Shown piece after piece: positions 31,662 through 62,165 of a DNA stretch of 64,000 nt (within the stretch, counting starts at the first letter, position 1; each line of letters opens with the position of its first letter). Origin of the DNA: Centroberyx gerrardi (Eukaryota; Chordata; Actinopteri; Beryciformes; Berycidae); assembly GCF_048128805.1 (NCBI RefSeq), contig NC_135997.1, positions 20,806,815 to 20,870,814 on the forward strand, written 5' to 3'. The notes beneath the pieces were generated by a model, which was given only the letters and a program-made list of their open reading frames with translations, searched no databases and was not told the origin of the DNA. A program made the translations under genes and the position numbers.

Positions 31662-32966
31662 CGTCGCAGCAAGCTAGCCAGTCGCTCAGTTGCAGGACAG
31701 AGGAGCTCTTTGCTACACCGCACACCGATGCAAGTCGGAATGACAACGGGGATAGCAGGCAGCGTGCGTTTTGACAGCTCTCGCTGGGCCACTTCCGTAG
31801 CACCGTTATGCTAATATGCTAACCACCTACGCTGACAACAGAACTAACGCTAGTCTTTGCAATGGGTCGAAACACCCCAGTGTAAACAACATGCGTTACA
31901 CCAAATATTTGAGTTTGATGGATTAGTTCAAAAGAATTTCTTATTTTTGTTTATAGTGCTGAAGTGATGAGTGAGTTCGTGTATTTGTTAGCATTAGCAA
32001 GATAGCTCGGCAATTTCCGTATAAAACTAATCTATTTAAATTACTGTAGGTGGGCGTGGTCGTATAAATCAGAAGTTTTAATTGGGTCTTATCGGCGTCC
32101 GTCAATTTAGATCACTAGTCGCATGACAATGACGAAATCCAGATGAGCCGCTTACCACCACGAGCCGTGCAACAACAATTTGCGGAGGGTCAAGATGCAG
32201 TACTGTCAATGTCACGGAGTCTTTCCTACAGACAGACAGCCAGAAGCCAACCGTAAATGATTATTATCGTCAGATCTGGATATAGAGAACCTGAAATAAG
32301 GTCTGTCTGTCTTTCCTTTGATGAAACGATATTGAACAAGTTTCGCATGTAGAGCATCTTAGCTTAAGTAATGTTAGCTTACAGCTAGGCTACGGCTAAT
32401 AACTTGGGTAATAACGTTATATCCCATCTGAATTTACATCGCCTTCATTTGAAACAATAAACGTGCGGCACTTTTACTTTAGCGAACCAACGCCAACCAA
32501 ATTGTAGTAGAGGCTGAAAGAAAGCTAATGTTAGCCAAATCAAAATAAGGAGTAGTTTATCTGCCCACGTGCACTCAGAACATTCTGTACTCAGTTTAGT
32601 ACGTGTATGCTACAGATATTTTAGAAATATTACAATATTAACCTCACGTCAAAGAATATGTATACTGTATTATTTCTATTTGTAGCTATTTTACATAACG
32701 TACCCTTTAGACAGTGTTGCTAACTGCTAGGTACAAGTGCAGTTTTTACTGAGATTGCCTTGAGTGTAATACATTTTTTGAAATGGTAATATATGTTTGT
32801 TTGAATGGACTTTATGTCACTGAATTGTCTGTTACTAACACTAGATAGTTGTTCATGCTAATATCCCTTCTCTTTTCCTTCCTGTTCTCTCCAGGCAGTG
32901 ACCTCCTGAAGAGGTCCCTCAACCTCCCTCCCTCTTCTCCTCCATCCATCCATCCATCCCTCCGTC
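31662..32966. promoter_or_regulatory. Divergent promoter region of sccpdh and tfb2m
   Basis: About 1.3 kb between the two start codons. An ETS/NRF-2-type core ACTTCCGT lies at about 31791-31798, upstream of sccpdh. The tfb2m side contains an untranslated first exon, possibly ending near AAATAAG/GTCTGT at about 32299, spliced to the acceptor at 32894-32895 before the coding exon. No TATA box was recognised, and the region holds no protein-coding signal. Transcription start sites cannot be fixed from sequence alone. Confidence 0.5.
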
Positions 32967-34011
32967 ATGTCGACTCAGATTTGCAGGCTGGTGGTTCTGG
33001 CGATGCGCTCTGCTTGCTGCCACAGCAGTAGACCTCGTTTGCGGCAGGCAGTGTTGGCTCCTGTGGGCTCATCTGGACTCTGTGTTCCTGGGGCCCCCAT
33101 GCCCCAGAGAAGGGCCTACAGTCTCGACTCTCTTTCCTCGGGTCCCGGGCGGCCCACGCTTGGCCCCAACTCCCAGCAGCATCAGAATGAGAGGACCTCC
33201 CCCTCCTCAGCCCTCACACACAGGAACCTGTCTGCTGTGGCTGTACAGGTAGGTTACTGTCTCTCTGTGCTATGCCACTTTTTATGTACATATGCTACCT
33301 CCATTCATAAATATGTTCTTATTATCATAGTGCTAATTAGAACAGTAATGTACACATTCTGTACATGTTATCTACAGCTATGATTTGAATATATTTGATA
33401 AGTTGTATTATTTTTACAATGCATTTCTGCACACCTAGACACTTTTTGTACATATGTATAGCCCTCTGTAGACCAGTTAATGTGACTGCAGCACATTTTG
33501 CGTCTCCTGTATAAATGCTGTATTTTCACCTATTTGCATATTCTCATTTTATCACATTTGTTTTATATGTAGATATTTTTCATAACTTATTTCGTACTAC
33601 ACAGTTTTTTTTATATCATATCATATATTTTGTATTTGTAATCCATCCTTTTACATACTTTCATTTCTACATTTCTACTTGTTACACTGTTGAAACATAC
33701 ATGCATATGTATATATGACCCTCTTTTACTATATTATTATTCATATTCTATCTTTCTTGGCTGTATCCTGTTACTATTTGCCACTGTAGTGGCCCAATTT
33801 CCGGGGGGATCATCAGGGATCATTAACGTTTCATGTTATCCCTTATGTTAATATTCCATTATCAAGAGTTTCTTGGCTTCTTAACTAAGTGTGTGTGTGT
33901 GTGTGTGGAAAGAAATTATGAGCTCAGGCAATAAATTTAGGAATACGGACAGAAAAATAATGATATACCAACGTTCTGAACATATTCTGACCTTATTTCA
34001 ACTATGTTGTT

Positions 34012-34077
<66 letters not shown>

Positions 34078-35760
34078 TCCAGGGCCAGTGTCGTCCTCTG
34101 TGCCGGTATGATTTCCTGGACATCGGGGAAGTAGAGGAGAATATCCGCCAGGCTCAGGCCTGTAAAACAATCAGACGCTTCATAGTAGATCCACACCTGG
34201 CTAAGCTGGTAACACAGCACCTAGGACCTGACCTGGAGGACACCAAGGCCGCTATCTTCGAATGTAACCCAGGTGTGTGTGTGTGTGGGATAGAGAGAGT
34301 CGGAGAGAAATTGAATTAGTTCTCTTGGAAGTTCAATCTTGTTGTGCAAGTTTGAAGAATTCCGATTCCTATCTGTAAGCAGGCATCTTTCATTACACAT
34401 GAAAACTGACTTGACAGCTCTGCTATTTGTGTGTGTCTCTCTCAGGCCCCGGGGTGCTGACTCGAACACTGCTGAATGCTGGAGCTCAGAGAGTCGTGGC
34501 TCTGGTGGGGGACAAGTTCTTCCTACATGATCTCCAGGTAACAAACACACACAGGCAAACACCCAAACATGCGTATGTATAATGGTAATGCAGACATTTC
34601 ATTGACTTCCATCCATTTTCCATCCACTGGTAAATTCCTTATCCCAAAACGTACCCCAAGTTTAACCAATCCCTAGTTCTAACCTAATCTGAAGTCTAAC
34701 CCTAAAATTACCAATTTTTAAAAGGTATACAAATAAAGTCAGAATTTAGGAAGATTTTCCTAATCATGGTCTTTATAAGGATGGAATTGCAAAAACTTGA
34801 GTTGGTGGCTGGATGGCCTAGTGGTTAGTGATGTTTTCCCCCAACCATAGACACCTGAGTTTGATCCCCATACCTGCCGAAGTATCCTTGAGTAAGATAT
34901 TCGACTCCTACCTGATCCCATCTCACGCACACACAACCTGCCTGACCCTGCACAGCAACCAGAGGGCAGAAAGAGAATTTCCCCCTCAGGGAAGGAATAA
35001 AGTATATGAAAATTAGAGAAATGTGTACTCTATGTTTGATTTTTCATAGAATGTGTCTTTCATTTAAATTTAACACCATAGATGATAAGATTAGCCATCA
35101 GCAAGTTAGATGTAAAAATAAATGTATGAAAACATGAATTCTGTGTGGTAAATGGTAATAAATATGCTATACAGTTAAGTAAAGATGTGCAAGTCTTGGA
35201 GGGTTGATTGAACAGTCACCCAGAAGTATTCCATTGTGGCAGTTGTAAACTGGATGCCCATTTTATGTGTATTGATTCCAATTGAATAAATAAATGTTTC
35301 ATGTTGCAGGAGCTGGAGGGTCGTCTTGACGGTCAGCTAGAAGTGGTCCACTGTGACTACTTTAAACTGGACCCCATCGGCAGTGGAAACCTCAAACCCC
35401 CTGTCATGTTCACTGACAAACTCTTCACTGACCTGGGAATATCAGAAGCTAGCTGGACTGATGGTGAGACAAAACACACACACATACAGACTGGAAACCT
35501 CAAAACCCCTCAGTTCACTGGCAAACTCTCGCACACAGACACTCATCAACAATGTCTGCAAGCAAAAAACACACGCATTTACATTTATGTCTGTATTTAC
35601 AGAAATTGTACAGGCATAAGCAATAAACATGGTAATGTTTAACATGACTTGCTAGTTATGTAGTTTGTTGATAATTAAATGTTGTAAAATCTTAAATGAA
35701 TGAACACTGTGCATTGTTCAGGGTACCATCCCTCTTATGTGTCTTTGCTGTTTATGTAAT

Positions 35761-35791
<31 letters not shown>

Positions 35792-36793
35792 CTCTAGACA
35801 TCCCAGTGAAGGTGGTGGGGATCCTGCCCCAGCGTAATGAGCGCGGCATGCTGCTGAAGATGGTGTACGCTCTGTTTGAACGACTGTCTGTCTTCAGATA
35901 CGGACGAGTAGAGCTCAACCTCTTCATAAGCGAGAAGGAATACCTGGTAAGAGCGAGAGAACTGAAGTGTATCTGTGCTTGAATGTCTGTCTATAGATAT
36001 GAAGGAGTAAAACTCAACCGTTTGATCATTAAGAGGAGAACTGGGAGCAACTGGAGCCGCTTTAGATCCGTATTTGATTATAGCTGTCAGTCTGTTAATT
36101 TTAACCATCAGCCTAGGGATCCATGTTGAAGATTGCCAGATCCATACTGGCAAAAGCATTGCTAATTGATGCAGGGGGAGACTAGTGTCCCATGAGCTAA
36201 ACTGACTGGATAATCTAATTGTGTGTGTTTAGTCTTTGTCCAAACCATTCATTAATACCATTATTTCTCCATCAGAAAATGGTGTCTCCTCCAGGCAACA
36301 TGATGCACTACAGAGCCTTCAGCGTCCTCTGGCAGATGGCCTGTGATATCCAACTACTGCACAAGGTAGACTGTGAGGGAGAGGGGTAAAGAGCATTTTG
36401 GTGGTTATGAAAATGTTTTATTACCAGCAAGGTAAAGATTTTTAAACGGGCATTCATCGCCTAAAACAGGAAAGTCTCCCAAACTATAAGAAATTAGGCA
36501 TTATTTGAGACCAGATGCTTAAAACGGTTTATGGTACTTCCTCAAAGCCACTGTCTGGGATCAAATCATGTGGGAGCTTTCCTGTGTCTCCCCTCCTCTT
36601 TCTCCTTTCCTACTGTCACTGAACCCCAAAAAACACTTCTCATAGTTGACCTCTTCTTCTCTGTATGTGCAGGAGCCCTGGGAGTCATTTGTGATGTCTT
36701 CGAAACACAGTGTGCCTCTTCCCAAGGGCAAGGTAAGGGAGACAGCAAACTCTATAATAACAATGTAAACTTGCTTTGTATAGTGCATTAAAT

Positions 36794-36851
<58 letters not shown>

Positions 36852-37332
36852 CTCTCTCCCTCGTCCTCTCCCCATAGCTTCCTAATGACCACCTGTGCCT
36901 GGTGCGTCTGCGTCCACGAGCCGATCTCTTCTCTTCAGGCCTGACTCCGTCCAATGCTGCCACTCTGCTGATGATGGTCAAACAGTGTCTGGCCAAGAGG
37001 AAGGTCAGGCTCATCGACAGGCTCAAGTACGTAAGACACACACACACACACAGAACGCTGGTGAGGCAGGCTGTGCACGCAAACATAATGTCTTTCACCC
37101 GTACTTTTCTTCTCACTCACTCTCCCTCCCTTGCTTTTTCAGTCTCTGGTCTCCAGACAGCGGCAGTAAACTACTATCAGAGATGCGCATGCCGGAGGAC
37201 ATCCTGACAGGCCATGTGTATCCAGAGGAGTACCGTCAACTGTTCCAGTTGATGGAGAAGAGCCAGGAGTTCACACAGAGCTGGCTGTACGAGGAGATCC
37301 TGGAGAACACACAGAGGGAGGGCTGGGCCTAG
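32967..37332 (+). CDS. tfb2m: Mitochondrial dimethyladenosine transferase 2 / transcription factor B2, 9 exons
   Basis: Family knowledge: TFB2M descends from rRNA adenine dimethyltransferases and works with mitochondrial RNA polymerase and TFAM to melt promoters in mitochondria. Seen: exons 32967-33248, 34083-34272, 34446-34537, 35310-35463, 35798-35946, 36276-36365, 36673-36732, 36878-37026 and 37143-37332 join in phase into 451 aa. The Arg/Ala-rich start ([18 protein letters not shown]) fits a mitochondrial presequence. [14 protein letters not shown] (~155-168) is the SAM-binding motif [18 protein letters not shown] and [20 protein letters not shown] match the TFB2M core, and EPWESFVM follows. 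An in-frame TGA at 32907-32909 lies upstream, so 32967 is the first available Met. The protein is longer than human (396 aa), mostly in the N-terminal ~94 residues. AATAAA at 37772 and 38495. Confidence 0.94.
34012..34076. repeat. (GT)n microsatellite before tfb2m exon 2
   Basis: About 64 bp of GT ending 5 bp before the exon 2 acceptor AG (34081-34082), so it fills most of the usual polypyrimidine tract. Confidence 0.95.
34795..35020 (+). mobile_element. tRNA-derived SINE in tfb2m intron 3
   Basis: TGGCCTAGTGGTTAGTG (A box) and GAGTTTGATCCCCA (B box) are followed by AGTATCCTTGAGTAAGATAT, the central motif also present in the minus-strand copy at 13937-14064. The tail is a GGAATAAAGTAT-type 3' end. 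An almost full-length copy in the direction of tfb2m. Confidence 0.85.
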
Positions 37333-37623
37333 AACATGGACATACGTAATTCATATGCATTAAGTTATAGAAATGATACACCAAAACGGCACGCATACAC
37401 ACAGATAATATAATATAATATTATATAATATATAATATAATATACCCCAAAACAGTCCTAAGAAAAACACACATGAAATGTACACAGCAGAATGAAACTG
37501 AATGAATTCACTGTTGAAGTACTTCGGCTGTCTGACAGCATACGCATTTGTGGACATTCTCTTGGGAATGATTGAAGGGTGTGAAAAAGGTTGGATGTTG
37601 GTGACTTACTTTTGGATTGCAGA

Positions 37624-37659
37624 CCTAAACTGGGTAACAGAAATGCTACCCAGTTTGGG
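37624..37659. repeat. Hairpin in tfb2m 3' UTR
   Basis: AAACTGGGTA (37627-37636), a 10-nt loop and TACCCAGTTT (37647-37656). The stem extends to about 13 bp with one wobble. It lies upstream of the first AATAAA, so it is probably transcribed in the tfb2m 3' UTR. Confidence 0.75.
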
Positions 37660-37771
37660 GATGCTTTTTGGGCCCTTACTGAGATTAGCAATATGTTTTT
37701 CTTCTAACTGGGTTCCAGTGAGAGACAAAAAAATTGGTTTGTGGGATGAAATGGTTGAAGAATTCCTGTTA

Positions 37772-38500
37772 AATAAAGGTCATAGTGATAATGACTGAAA
37801 TGATGGAAACAATCAAACCCCTGCACGATGATGAAAAAGCCTCAGATGCTGCATCATCAGGTCACACAAACATTTTTTGTCAAACAAAACTAGGTCACAA
37901 TTCTGGTATAAATTCTGAAGTTGTAATGCTAATGCTGTAGTTTTGCTAATGCAGCATACAGTGATGGCTTTTGTGTAAGTCCCACAATCCTGCATTAATA
38001 CTGTAGGATTTTACCTGTTGGGTGGAGAAAAACTGTATGCAGTAACAAAGAGGACTGTATCTGCATGAAATGAAATGAGTGTAGGGTTGCCACTGAATAC
38101 CTTCATAACTTGTATATTTTTGTATATTCATAGTGAGTGTAAAAACCTGTCTCAATGTCTGACAGGCTTATCTTTTTTGTAGAACATGTAAACTATTTGG
38201 CTAATATTAATTTTTAACAAATCATTAAATCAGAATTTTGTGAACTGGTTTTGGGGGCCAAGCCTCACAAGCCTCCTCACACCACAAGAGAACTGTATGC
38301 TTTGATGAGTCTGGGTCATGGGGCAAGACTAAATCTACCGGCTTGGTTCCCTGGTTGCATAAAGTGAAAACCTGATCATCAGGTGGGTTTGCCTTTGCAT
38401 TTCTGAATGGCTGTGCCCAAAGGTTATGAAAGCTTCTTTTACATGGTTTCATGGTGTGTAATGCAATAATACATCTGTATCAAAAAGATTGTGAAATAAA
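37772..38500 (+). promoter_or_regulatory. tfb2m polyadenylation signals
   Basis: AATAAA at 37772-37777 and 38495-38500, 440 and 1160 bp after the stop codon; either or both could be used. Confidence 0.55.
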
Positions 38501-38799
38501 TTATTATACAGTAATGTTCACTTGGTAGATTTGATTTTTATGACACCGGTCTTTTAAAGAATGACTTAGAGCAGATAGACAAAACTGCAATCCAAAACTG
38601 CTGTCTTTCCAAGTCTACCATGTAATGTGGGCAGAATGAAACACTAAGTTACTGTAATGTAGTGTACCAAAAACTGTAAACTGCTACATTTACCAACACA
38701 GTAGTGTAAAAGCTCTGTTGGATTCCCAGATCAAAAACACTGGCTTAATGCCTTTGTTGCTCACAGCTCAGTTAATAGATGAAACACACGTACTGACAG

Positions 38800-39033
38800 T
38801 ATAGAAACACGAGATGGCGATATTAAAGCTGTTATTCCTCAGAGGGCCGTCCATAGCTTGAAGCACGCAGGCCCTGTGACAGAGGTAGCGACGACCCCTG
38901 GCTGGTAGGTAGCGTTAACATTCATTACAATATCACCATCAGTCGGTCAGAGCGAGGTGACAGATGCGCAGGGATTTACCAAATTAACCAGTCTGTTCAA
39001 CCGTGATTGCCGTTTGCTTGTTTTGTCTTCCAG
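38800..39033 (+). promoter_or_regulatory. Probable cnst promoter and untranslated exon 1
   Basis: A strong donor CAG/GTATGA at 39033/39034 ends a GC-richer stretch with no good Met. The next recognisable exon begins at 41729. This is the likeliest 5' end of cnst, inferred only from splice signals and position. The 39034-41728 intron contains GT and CT microsatellites (39486-39521, 41212-41254) and no other gene that I can support. Confidence 0.4.
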
Positions 39034-39484
39034 GTATGATAGCTTATATTATATTAAACGCTTTACCTTTAGAGCAAACGTAAGGTTTGTGTGAAAACGT
39101 TTGCTCTATGGTGTGTTGTCCAGATGTGCCTGAGCATTACACAGGCTAGCTAACGTTAGCTAACAGCAGCAACTATACAGTATAACGTCTTAGCTTCTGC
39201 TGTTTGGTCTACCCAGTTATTTATGTTTCCCTATTTCCTAGCGATTTGATTAAACAAAACAAGCTTGTCGTCAGAGATAGGGTCGCCTTGGTAGCTAGTC
39301 AAGACGCATTAAAGCAACACATCTATGCTAGAATGGTAACGTTAGCGACCAAGCTAGTCTCCTAATAACTATCAACCAACCTACCTAACGTTAGCTGGCT
39401 AGCCAGCCAGCAGCTAACTAACTGGTAGTTAACGTGAATAGAACCACTGTCAATCGTGATGTGGCGAAATGAATAAACTGTCAG

Positions 39485-39524
<40 letters not shown>

Positions 39525-41204
39525 AGACGCAGGGTCCATAAGCTAAATATGACACTAAACAGACGAACATAAACGTGTCCTTTCAAACTATACACTTGTC
39601 GCGACATTCTGCCATAAGTATTCTGTCTTATAACAACATTACCGGTCTAATAACGCTACAATGGCAATAACACGATGATGTCCCCCCTCTCTGAATTATT
39701 GAGGATGCCATTAATGCCGACGTTTCACTTCAGCTTAGCTAGATTTTTAGTATCACAGTCTTTCAGGGAGTGTTCATGTAAACTGCCTGGTCTGCCTTTC
39801 TCACTGTACGATACTGAGTATGTCTGTCTTCCTGTCCACCTGTCTCTCTCTTTCTCTCTATCTGCCTCTTTCAGATTGTTTCAGGCTGTTTCTATGTTTC
39901 TGCCTCTCTGCCTGTCTGTATCTCTACCTGTCTGTTTTTGTCTGTTTGCCTGTCTCAGGTATTTCCACCTGCCTTTCTCACAGTCTGTTTCTCTCTTTCT
40001 GTCTCTCTGTCCTTCATTATTCATGATCCCCTGTGGAGAATGGCACAGACAAACAGACACAAAGAGAGGAGAGGATGGATGGTCGTGTGGATGGATGGCT
40101 CTGGGGGAGAGGGAGGTAGAAAGACAGATTAAAAAAGGCCATCTACAAAGCATGAGAGAGAGGTTGGGCAGGCCCTGGGGAACTGCAGTCTAAACAACAC
40201 CTCTGTGTAATCTGGAGGTCGCTGTTGCATAAGCCCCAGGTAGCAGTTGTTTGTCTTGGTCTGGGACTGTTTCAATTTCCATTGGGACGTACAGAGCTTA
40301 GAATAATTAGAGACCAGATCAATCTGTCATCCCATGCTTTGTATCTTAAAACCAAGTTAATATCTAGGGAATAGATATAGAGGGTTTTGTCTCCCATGGG
40401 GACATACAGTACATATCCATAGGGTGTTGTCTCCTGTTGAGATATATAGAGTTTATAACAACAAGACAAGATAGTTACATCATCCTGTAGGTTGTTACCT
40501 CCCAGTCAAGAGAACAGGCCTTGGTGCTGCTTTGTTCATGGGATTGTTTCCTTAAGTGTTTTTCTACTGGACATTTCTGTGTGTCGTCAGTTTTTATGGA
40601 CAAAAAGGGCATCGATGGACGCAGGAAACCCAAGTTGTAGCAGGGTCCTCTGTCTTGGCTTTATTTATAGATGTTTGGGCTGATTGAGTCTCAGACAGTG
40701 CTATACAGGGTTACAGGAGGAACAATTAGCTTAGTGCTGGTGGAAACCAGGACAGCATTATTCCTCTGGGATAGGCCTTCATTAGCCTGGATGTGTGTGT
40801 AAGCTATGCTTTTTACCATCTTATGGGGTCCAGATTTCACTAGAAACTAGAATACCCAGACTTGTGAGGGCCATTTTCTGAACCTCATTAGGAAAAAGGT
40901 TATGGTTAAAATTAGAGTTGGTATGGATTAAGGCCAGGCATGTAGTGGCCAGGGGAAAAAGTCAAAGTCAATGTAATGCCCTCATAAGGGTTACAGTTAA
41001 TGTATTAAAACATGTCTGTGTATCTGTGCACAATATATTGCTATGCATAACTCCATAACTTGTCCTTCAGAGTGTTGCTTGTTTTTCTACACTGGGTTCA
41101 CATCGTAAATAGTTATTCTGTGGATCTCCCTTTCTCCCCAAGTCATAAATCCTTCCACAGTAAATTAACAATTTAATGCCATAGCTGACAACTGAATTAC
41201 TAGG

Positions 41205-41257
<53 letters not shown>

Positions 41258-41656
41258 CTGTCTCTCTTTTTTTTTGTTTTAGTTAAGGATAAGTGGTGTT
41301 GGCTACTATTGTGTGGTATCCTATTAGTTAGGTAATATCAATCAATTTCAATTCATTTAAACCTCTTCTGTCATCATGTTGTACAATGCTGAGCCAGCCA
41401 ATTGTTTCTGGCAAGTCTTGGGACTTGTGCAAAGAGTTGTCACTTGCTTCAGTTTTGTTTTCTGAGTAGTCAGTTTCATATCTTAAGAGCAAGTGAAATA
41501 ATTAGAAATCCCCATAATCACTAATCACAATCTATTTGTGTGTAGACTGTCGCTCCAGCTCAGGACAAGGTGTTGGTGGGGCTGCTACGCTCTGAAGGGT
41601 TTTTATATCTTAGTAGGTCGTAGGGTTTGTTTGGCAACTCAGGAATGATGCTAAAC

Positions 41657-41694
<38 letters not shown>

Positions 41695-41804
41695 TGTCTC
41701 TCTTCTCTCTTTCTCCTTACCTCTGCAGGCTTGAAGAGGGGAGTGTCTAGCAGGCGGGATTGACCTTCAAGCTGAAAGGTCAAAGGTTGTGAGGGCGGAG
41801 CCTG

Positions 41805-58515
<16,711 letters not shown>

Positions 58516-61500
58516 CGGCAAAGCCATGAGGATTCGTTTCAATGTTGCGGAGCCGCCGGCCTGGCTGTTCATCTGGAAGACTTCTGCCACTGAAATGCCA
58601 CTGCAGATCCCAAAAGTTCCTGCTACTTCCTGGTAGAACCTTCTCTGAGCTAATGGTACCAGGCAGCAAATACAATTCCAGCCACTAAGCAGAGTTACTG
58701 GCTATGACGCTGTTTAATTGGCTGTAAGATTATATAAGATATACTTTGCATTTGTAAGTCTTCCCCATCGTCATTTTAGAACTCTTTTATTACTGTTCCT
58801 GGGCTAGTTGAAACTAAAAGTCAGGGGTTGGTCCATGGGTCCCTCAGATCTCCCTCTCCAACATTAAGGGAAAGAGGAGAGAGAGAAGGATAAAAAAGGA
58901 AGAGGAACAGCACATTACCGGTTATTGTCTGACAGAAAATCAGCTGTAATCCTGGACCTGCTACAGCGGTGGATAGCACTCTACTGAACACTGGCTCATT
59001 CAGGCTCTTTGAGTGGAGTGTAATTGACCTGCGCCCAACCCAACCCTGACCACGAGAGATATCTAGGCTTATAAATTCTCATTATGTTTTTAATGTCCCA
59101 TATACATAGCTGAGAGCTGACTCCGCACACAGACAGACACTCACTCTCAGCCAATGAAGGTATTTCCGTTTCCAAGGTCACTGGCTGATTTAGAGTCAAC
59201 CATGATGACTGGATGTAAACTGTCACTGGCCCACGCTGGACCCCAAGCCTCTACGCTGTCACTAAAGGACATATCTGACCAATTATAGTTGTCAGCCTGC
59301 CCAGTCAGCACATTCAGCAAACAAAAACAAAAAACAAACAAACTGCAACCCACAGAGCTGTAAAATTATATATGATGTATATTTCTTTAAGTGGAGCCCA
59401 CAGAATTGTTCTCATGGAGACTCCACACACACACCGCACAAATGGAAAGTAGCCCAGCGGTCGTTTTAAAAACTGCTGCAACCACTGGTGTTGCGTTTTT
59501 ATCGTTGACATTTTTAAATCCTAACTGCAATTTTGGAATGAACAAATCATTCTGTGGCGTACCGCTCAAATCATCATGTCTTAATCATGTCTTAAATCCT
59601 CTTAATGATTAATGAATGAATGTTTGGGGTTTTATGTTTCACTTTGTGTTATCTGTGTGGGCATTTATAGAGTGGCAGAAAAACATGGAGTGGGTTATTT
59701 TGCAATTGACAGTTGCAAAATTTGCAGTGTCGTGAAGTTTGTACCATGGGGAAAAATTTGTAAACAACTGATACAACTGAGTATCGTCACCATGCTGATG
59801 CTATGCTGTCCTTTACAACTGTGATCTTATGTTACAGTGGACAGCTGCTGAAAAACTATCAGCTGTTTTAGAATGTTTTTTGACATACCAACTTTTCCCC
59901 CCTGTACACATTTGACATGAGCGCCCTGTTGCTGCCCCTTCTCTATAACTACCAACCATGGATTGGCCATGGATTGTCGAGCTAACGTTGCTGCCACTGG
60001 AAACTACAAAGTCAAACTCTGTCTGTCTATGGGTCTCGTTGAGCCTAGCTGGATTTAGCACTGCTGTGTGTATCAGTGAGATATATGCAACACGGACAGG
60101 GACACAATGCACCTCTGTATATATTGTCAAAGAATGTTTAACGTCTTGCACATAAGATTGGTACGACAGTTAGATGATGCATTTTGTTTTCTGAGATTGT
60201 GTAATATTTCTACAGGCATTGTTCTGTCAGCCCGAGACTTAACACAAGATTTAAATGATTTGATGAGAAAGAAGAAGAACTAGAGGAGTTTGTATTTAAC
60301 ATATTGGGGACAAACGTATCTTTATAGTAACTAAAACAGCCTCTGAAATTAAAAGCTGATCTTTATCCACAAACCACTGTTCCCTGGTTCAGTGACCATC
60401 AGTTATGCATAGATCAGTTACACTTGAACAGAAAATGCTCAAACCTTGAATCTTCCAAATAGGAATCAATGAACGAGAATTGTACAATCGATCAATAATA
60501 GTCCATAATTATTCAGGTTACTATATCAGCACAGGCCTTGATATTGGAATCATTTGAAGCTTTGTGCCGGTCCAGCTCTGTGTCTGCCTGAGTGTCTTCT
60601 GTTGGTCGTAGTCTGGGCATCATCCTCACTGTGTGATCGTCATGGAGTCGGTTTCACAGCTGTGGATTAAGTCTATAGTCCGAACCTCAACCAATTTTCA
60701 GACATTTTCTCTTGTGACCCCTTTTTTCAAAACAATTTTTTCAGAACCCAAAATGATTTTGCTAAGACTTGACCATTCCGAGGGGTTAATTAAACATTTA
60801 AACAAACATTTAATTAAAATTCCCCCTTTTTTTTAGGCCTTTAACATGCTTATCTCCACTGAATTTCTCAAATTTGAGTCTTGGTTTGAAAACGATCTTG
60901 TAATGAAGTGAATTCCATATGAAAAGCATTTTGGTCTGGAATGAGGACTAATCTTTGTCCATGAAACCAAACCCTTTATCCAGTGCTTTACCTCTTACTT
61001 TTGATTAGTTTAAAACAGATTTTTGTATTGTCTTATTGGCTTTTTTTACTGCTTCATCTCACCTTTTGCCTGTTCAGTCATCCTGAAGTTGTGTTGTTTT
61101 ATTTTTGATGTGTCTTTTGAATATAATGCAGTTTTTTGTGTCCTGCTAATTATTTTTTTCTCTAACTCGACGTAGTAGTGGATGCCATAAAAAAGTGCCC
61201 TGGAAAAACCACATATCTCCAAAAGGTCAACTTTTTCAGCAACTGAAAAAGGTTAAAATCTCTCATCAGAGAGGAGAGGTTCAAGTCTCTCATCTATGCA
61301 TTTTGAAAATTTTTCAATAAGATAATATCATCTGTCACTTGTGGTTTCTCACTCACAAAAAGGTGAAAACTGGCTGGAGATACAAGGTTTTCCCAGGACT
61401 CAAGAAATAGTGGATTTATCCTTTATTCTTGTTTTTATTTGCACACGTCTTCTGGCTGGTTCAGATGACAATCACTCAGAAAATCTCTTAGGATATTAGA

Positions 61501-61600
61501 TGATATTAATTATTTATGTTATATTAATACTAGGGGTGTTAAGTATAAGTGGTTTAAAAGGAAAAAAAATGAGGTGCATCTTGAATTTTATTTTTCTGCT
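58516..61600 (+). other. cnst 3' UTR and downstream sequence
   Basis: No AATAAA occurs soon after the cnst stop codon. ATTAAA at 60348-60353 is the first reasonable variant, implying a 3' UTR near 1.8 kb. AATAAA at 62538-62543 is an alternative. No other gene was seen in this stretch. Confidence 0.45.
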
Positions 61601-61613
61601 GTTTTGGATTGAT

Positions 61614-62165
61614 TATCGTCATCATCATCAGATGTTTAACTTTTCATCTGTCATGTTGTTCTTAAAGAGGATCTGAAAGAGAATTTAATTAATTCTTTTG
61701 TGAATTAACTCTTCTGACCACCATCGTCTTAGTCGTCATCATGGATTGTTTATATTTTAATTAATTTTCCCTTATTAGTTCCTGAAGATTTTGAAGATTT
61801 GAAATTGGGGAATTTGTTCTACTGTGAATTGTTACATTGAACTATCATTACCATCATCATCGTCATTTTCGTCATAGGTTGTTAAATTTTTCATCTGTTC
61901 TCCCTCCTTTAATTTTAGAGATGATTTGGAGAATTGAATTTGTTCTTTAATGAATCAACACTTAGTATTGTCATCATCATCATCCATTGGTTTTAAAACA
62001 GAACATTTGAAATGAATGAATGAAAATGTTTTTTTTTTTGTGAATCACTACTTTGTACCACTATCATCATCGACATCATAGGTTGTTTATGTATCCATGA
62101 ATATTTTCACTTTGTTCTTAAAGGTTATAATGGGGAGATGAGGTCATTCTTTTGTTGAGATCCAC
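61614..62165. repeat. Degenerate ~120-bp tandem repeat, about five units
   Basis: Units share the order TCATCATC(G/A)TCAT, (A/G)GTTGTTTA, TTTTCATCTGTT, TTCTTAAAG, GGAGAATTGAATTTGTTCTT and GTGAATCAACTC. Repeats start near 61614, 61725, 61850, 61970 and 62065. Divergence between units is high, so the array is old. No open frame runs through it. Confidence 0.75.

Noticed and set aside
39675-40193. 172-codon open frame in cnst intron 1 rich in Leu, Ser, Cys and Phe
   Set aside because: It is a product of CT-rich sequence (TCTGTCTC runs) with no conserved motif and no splice context.
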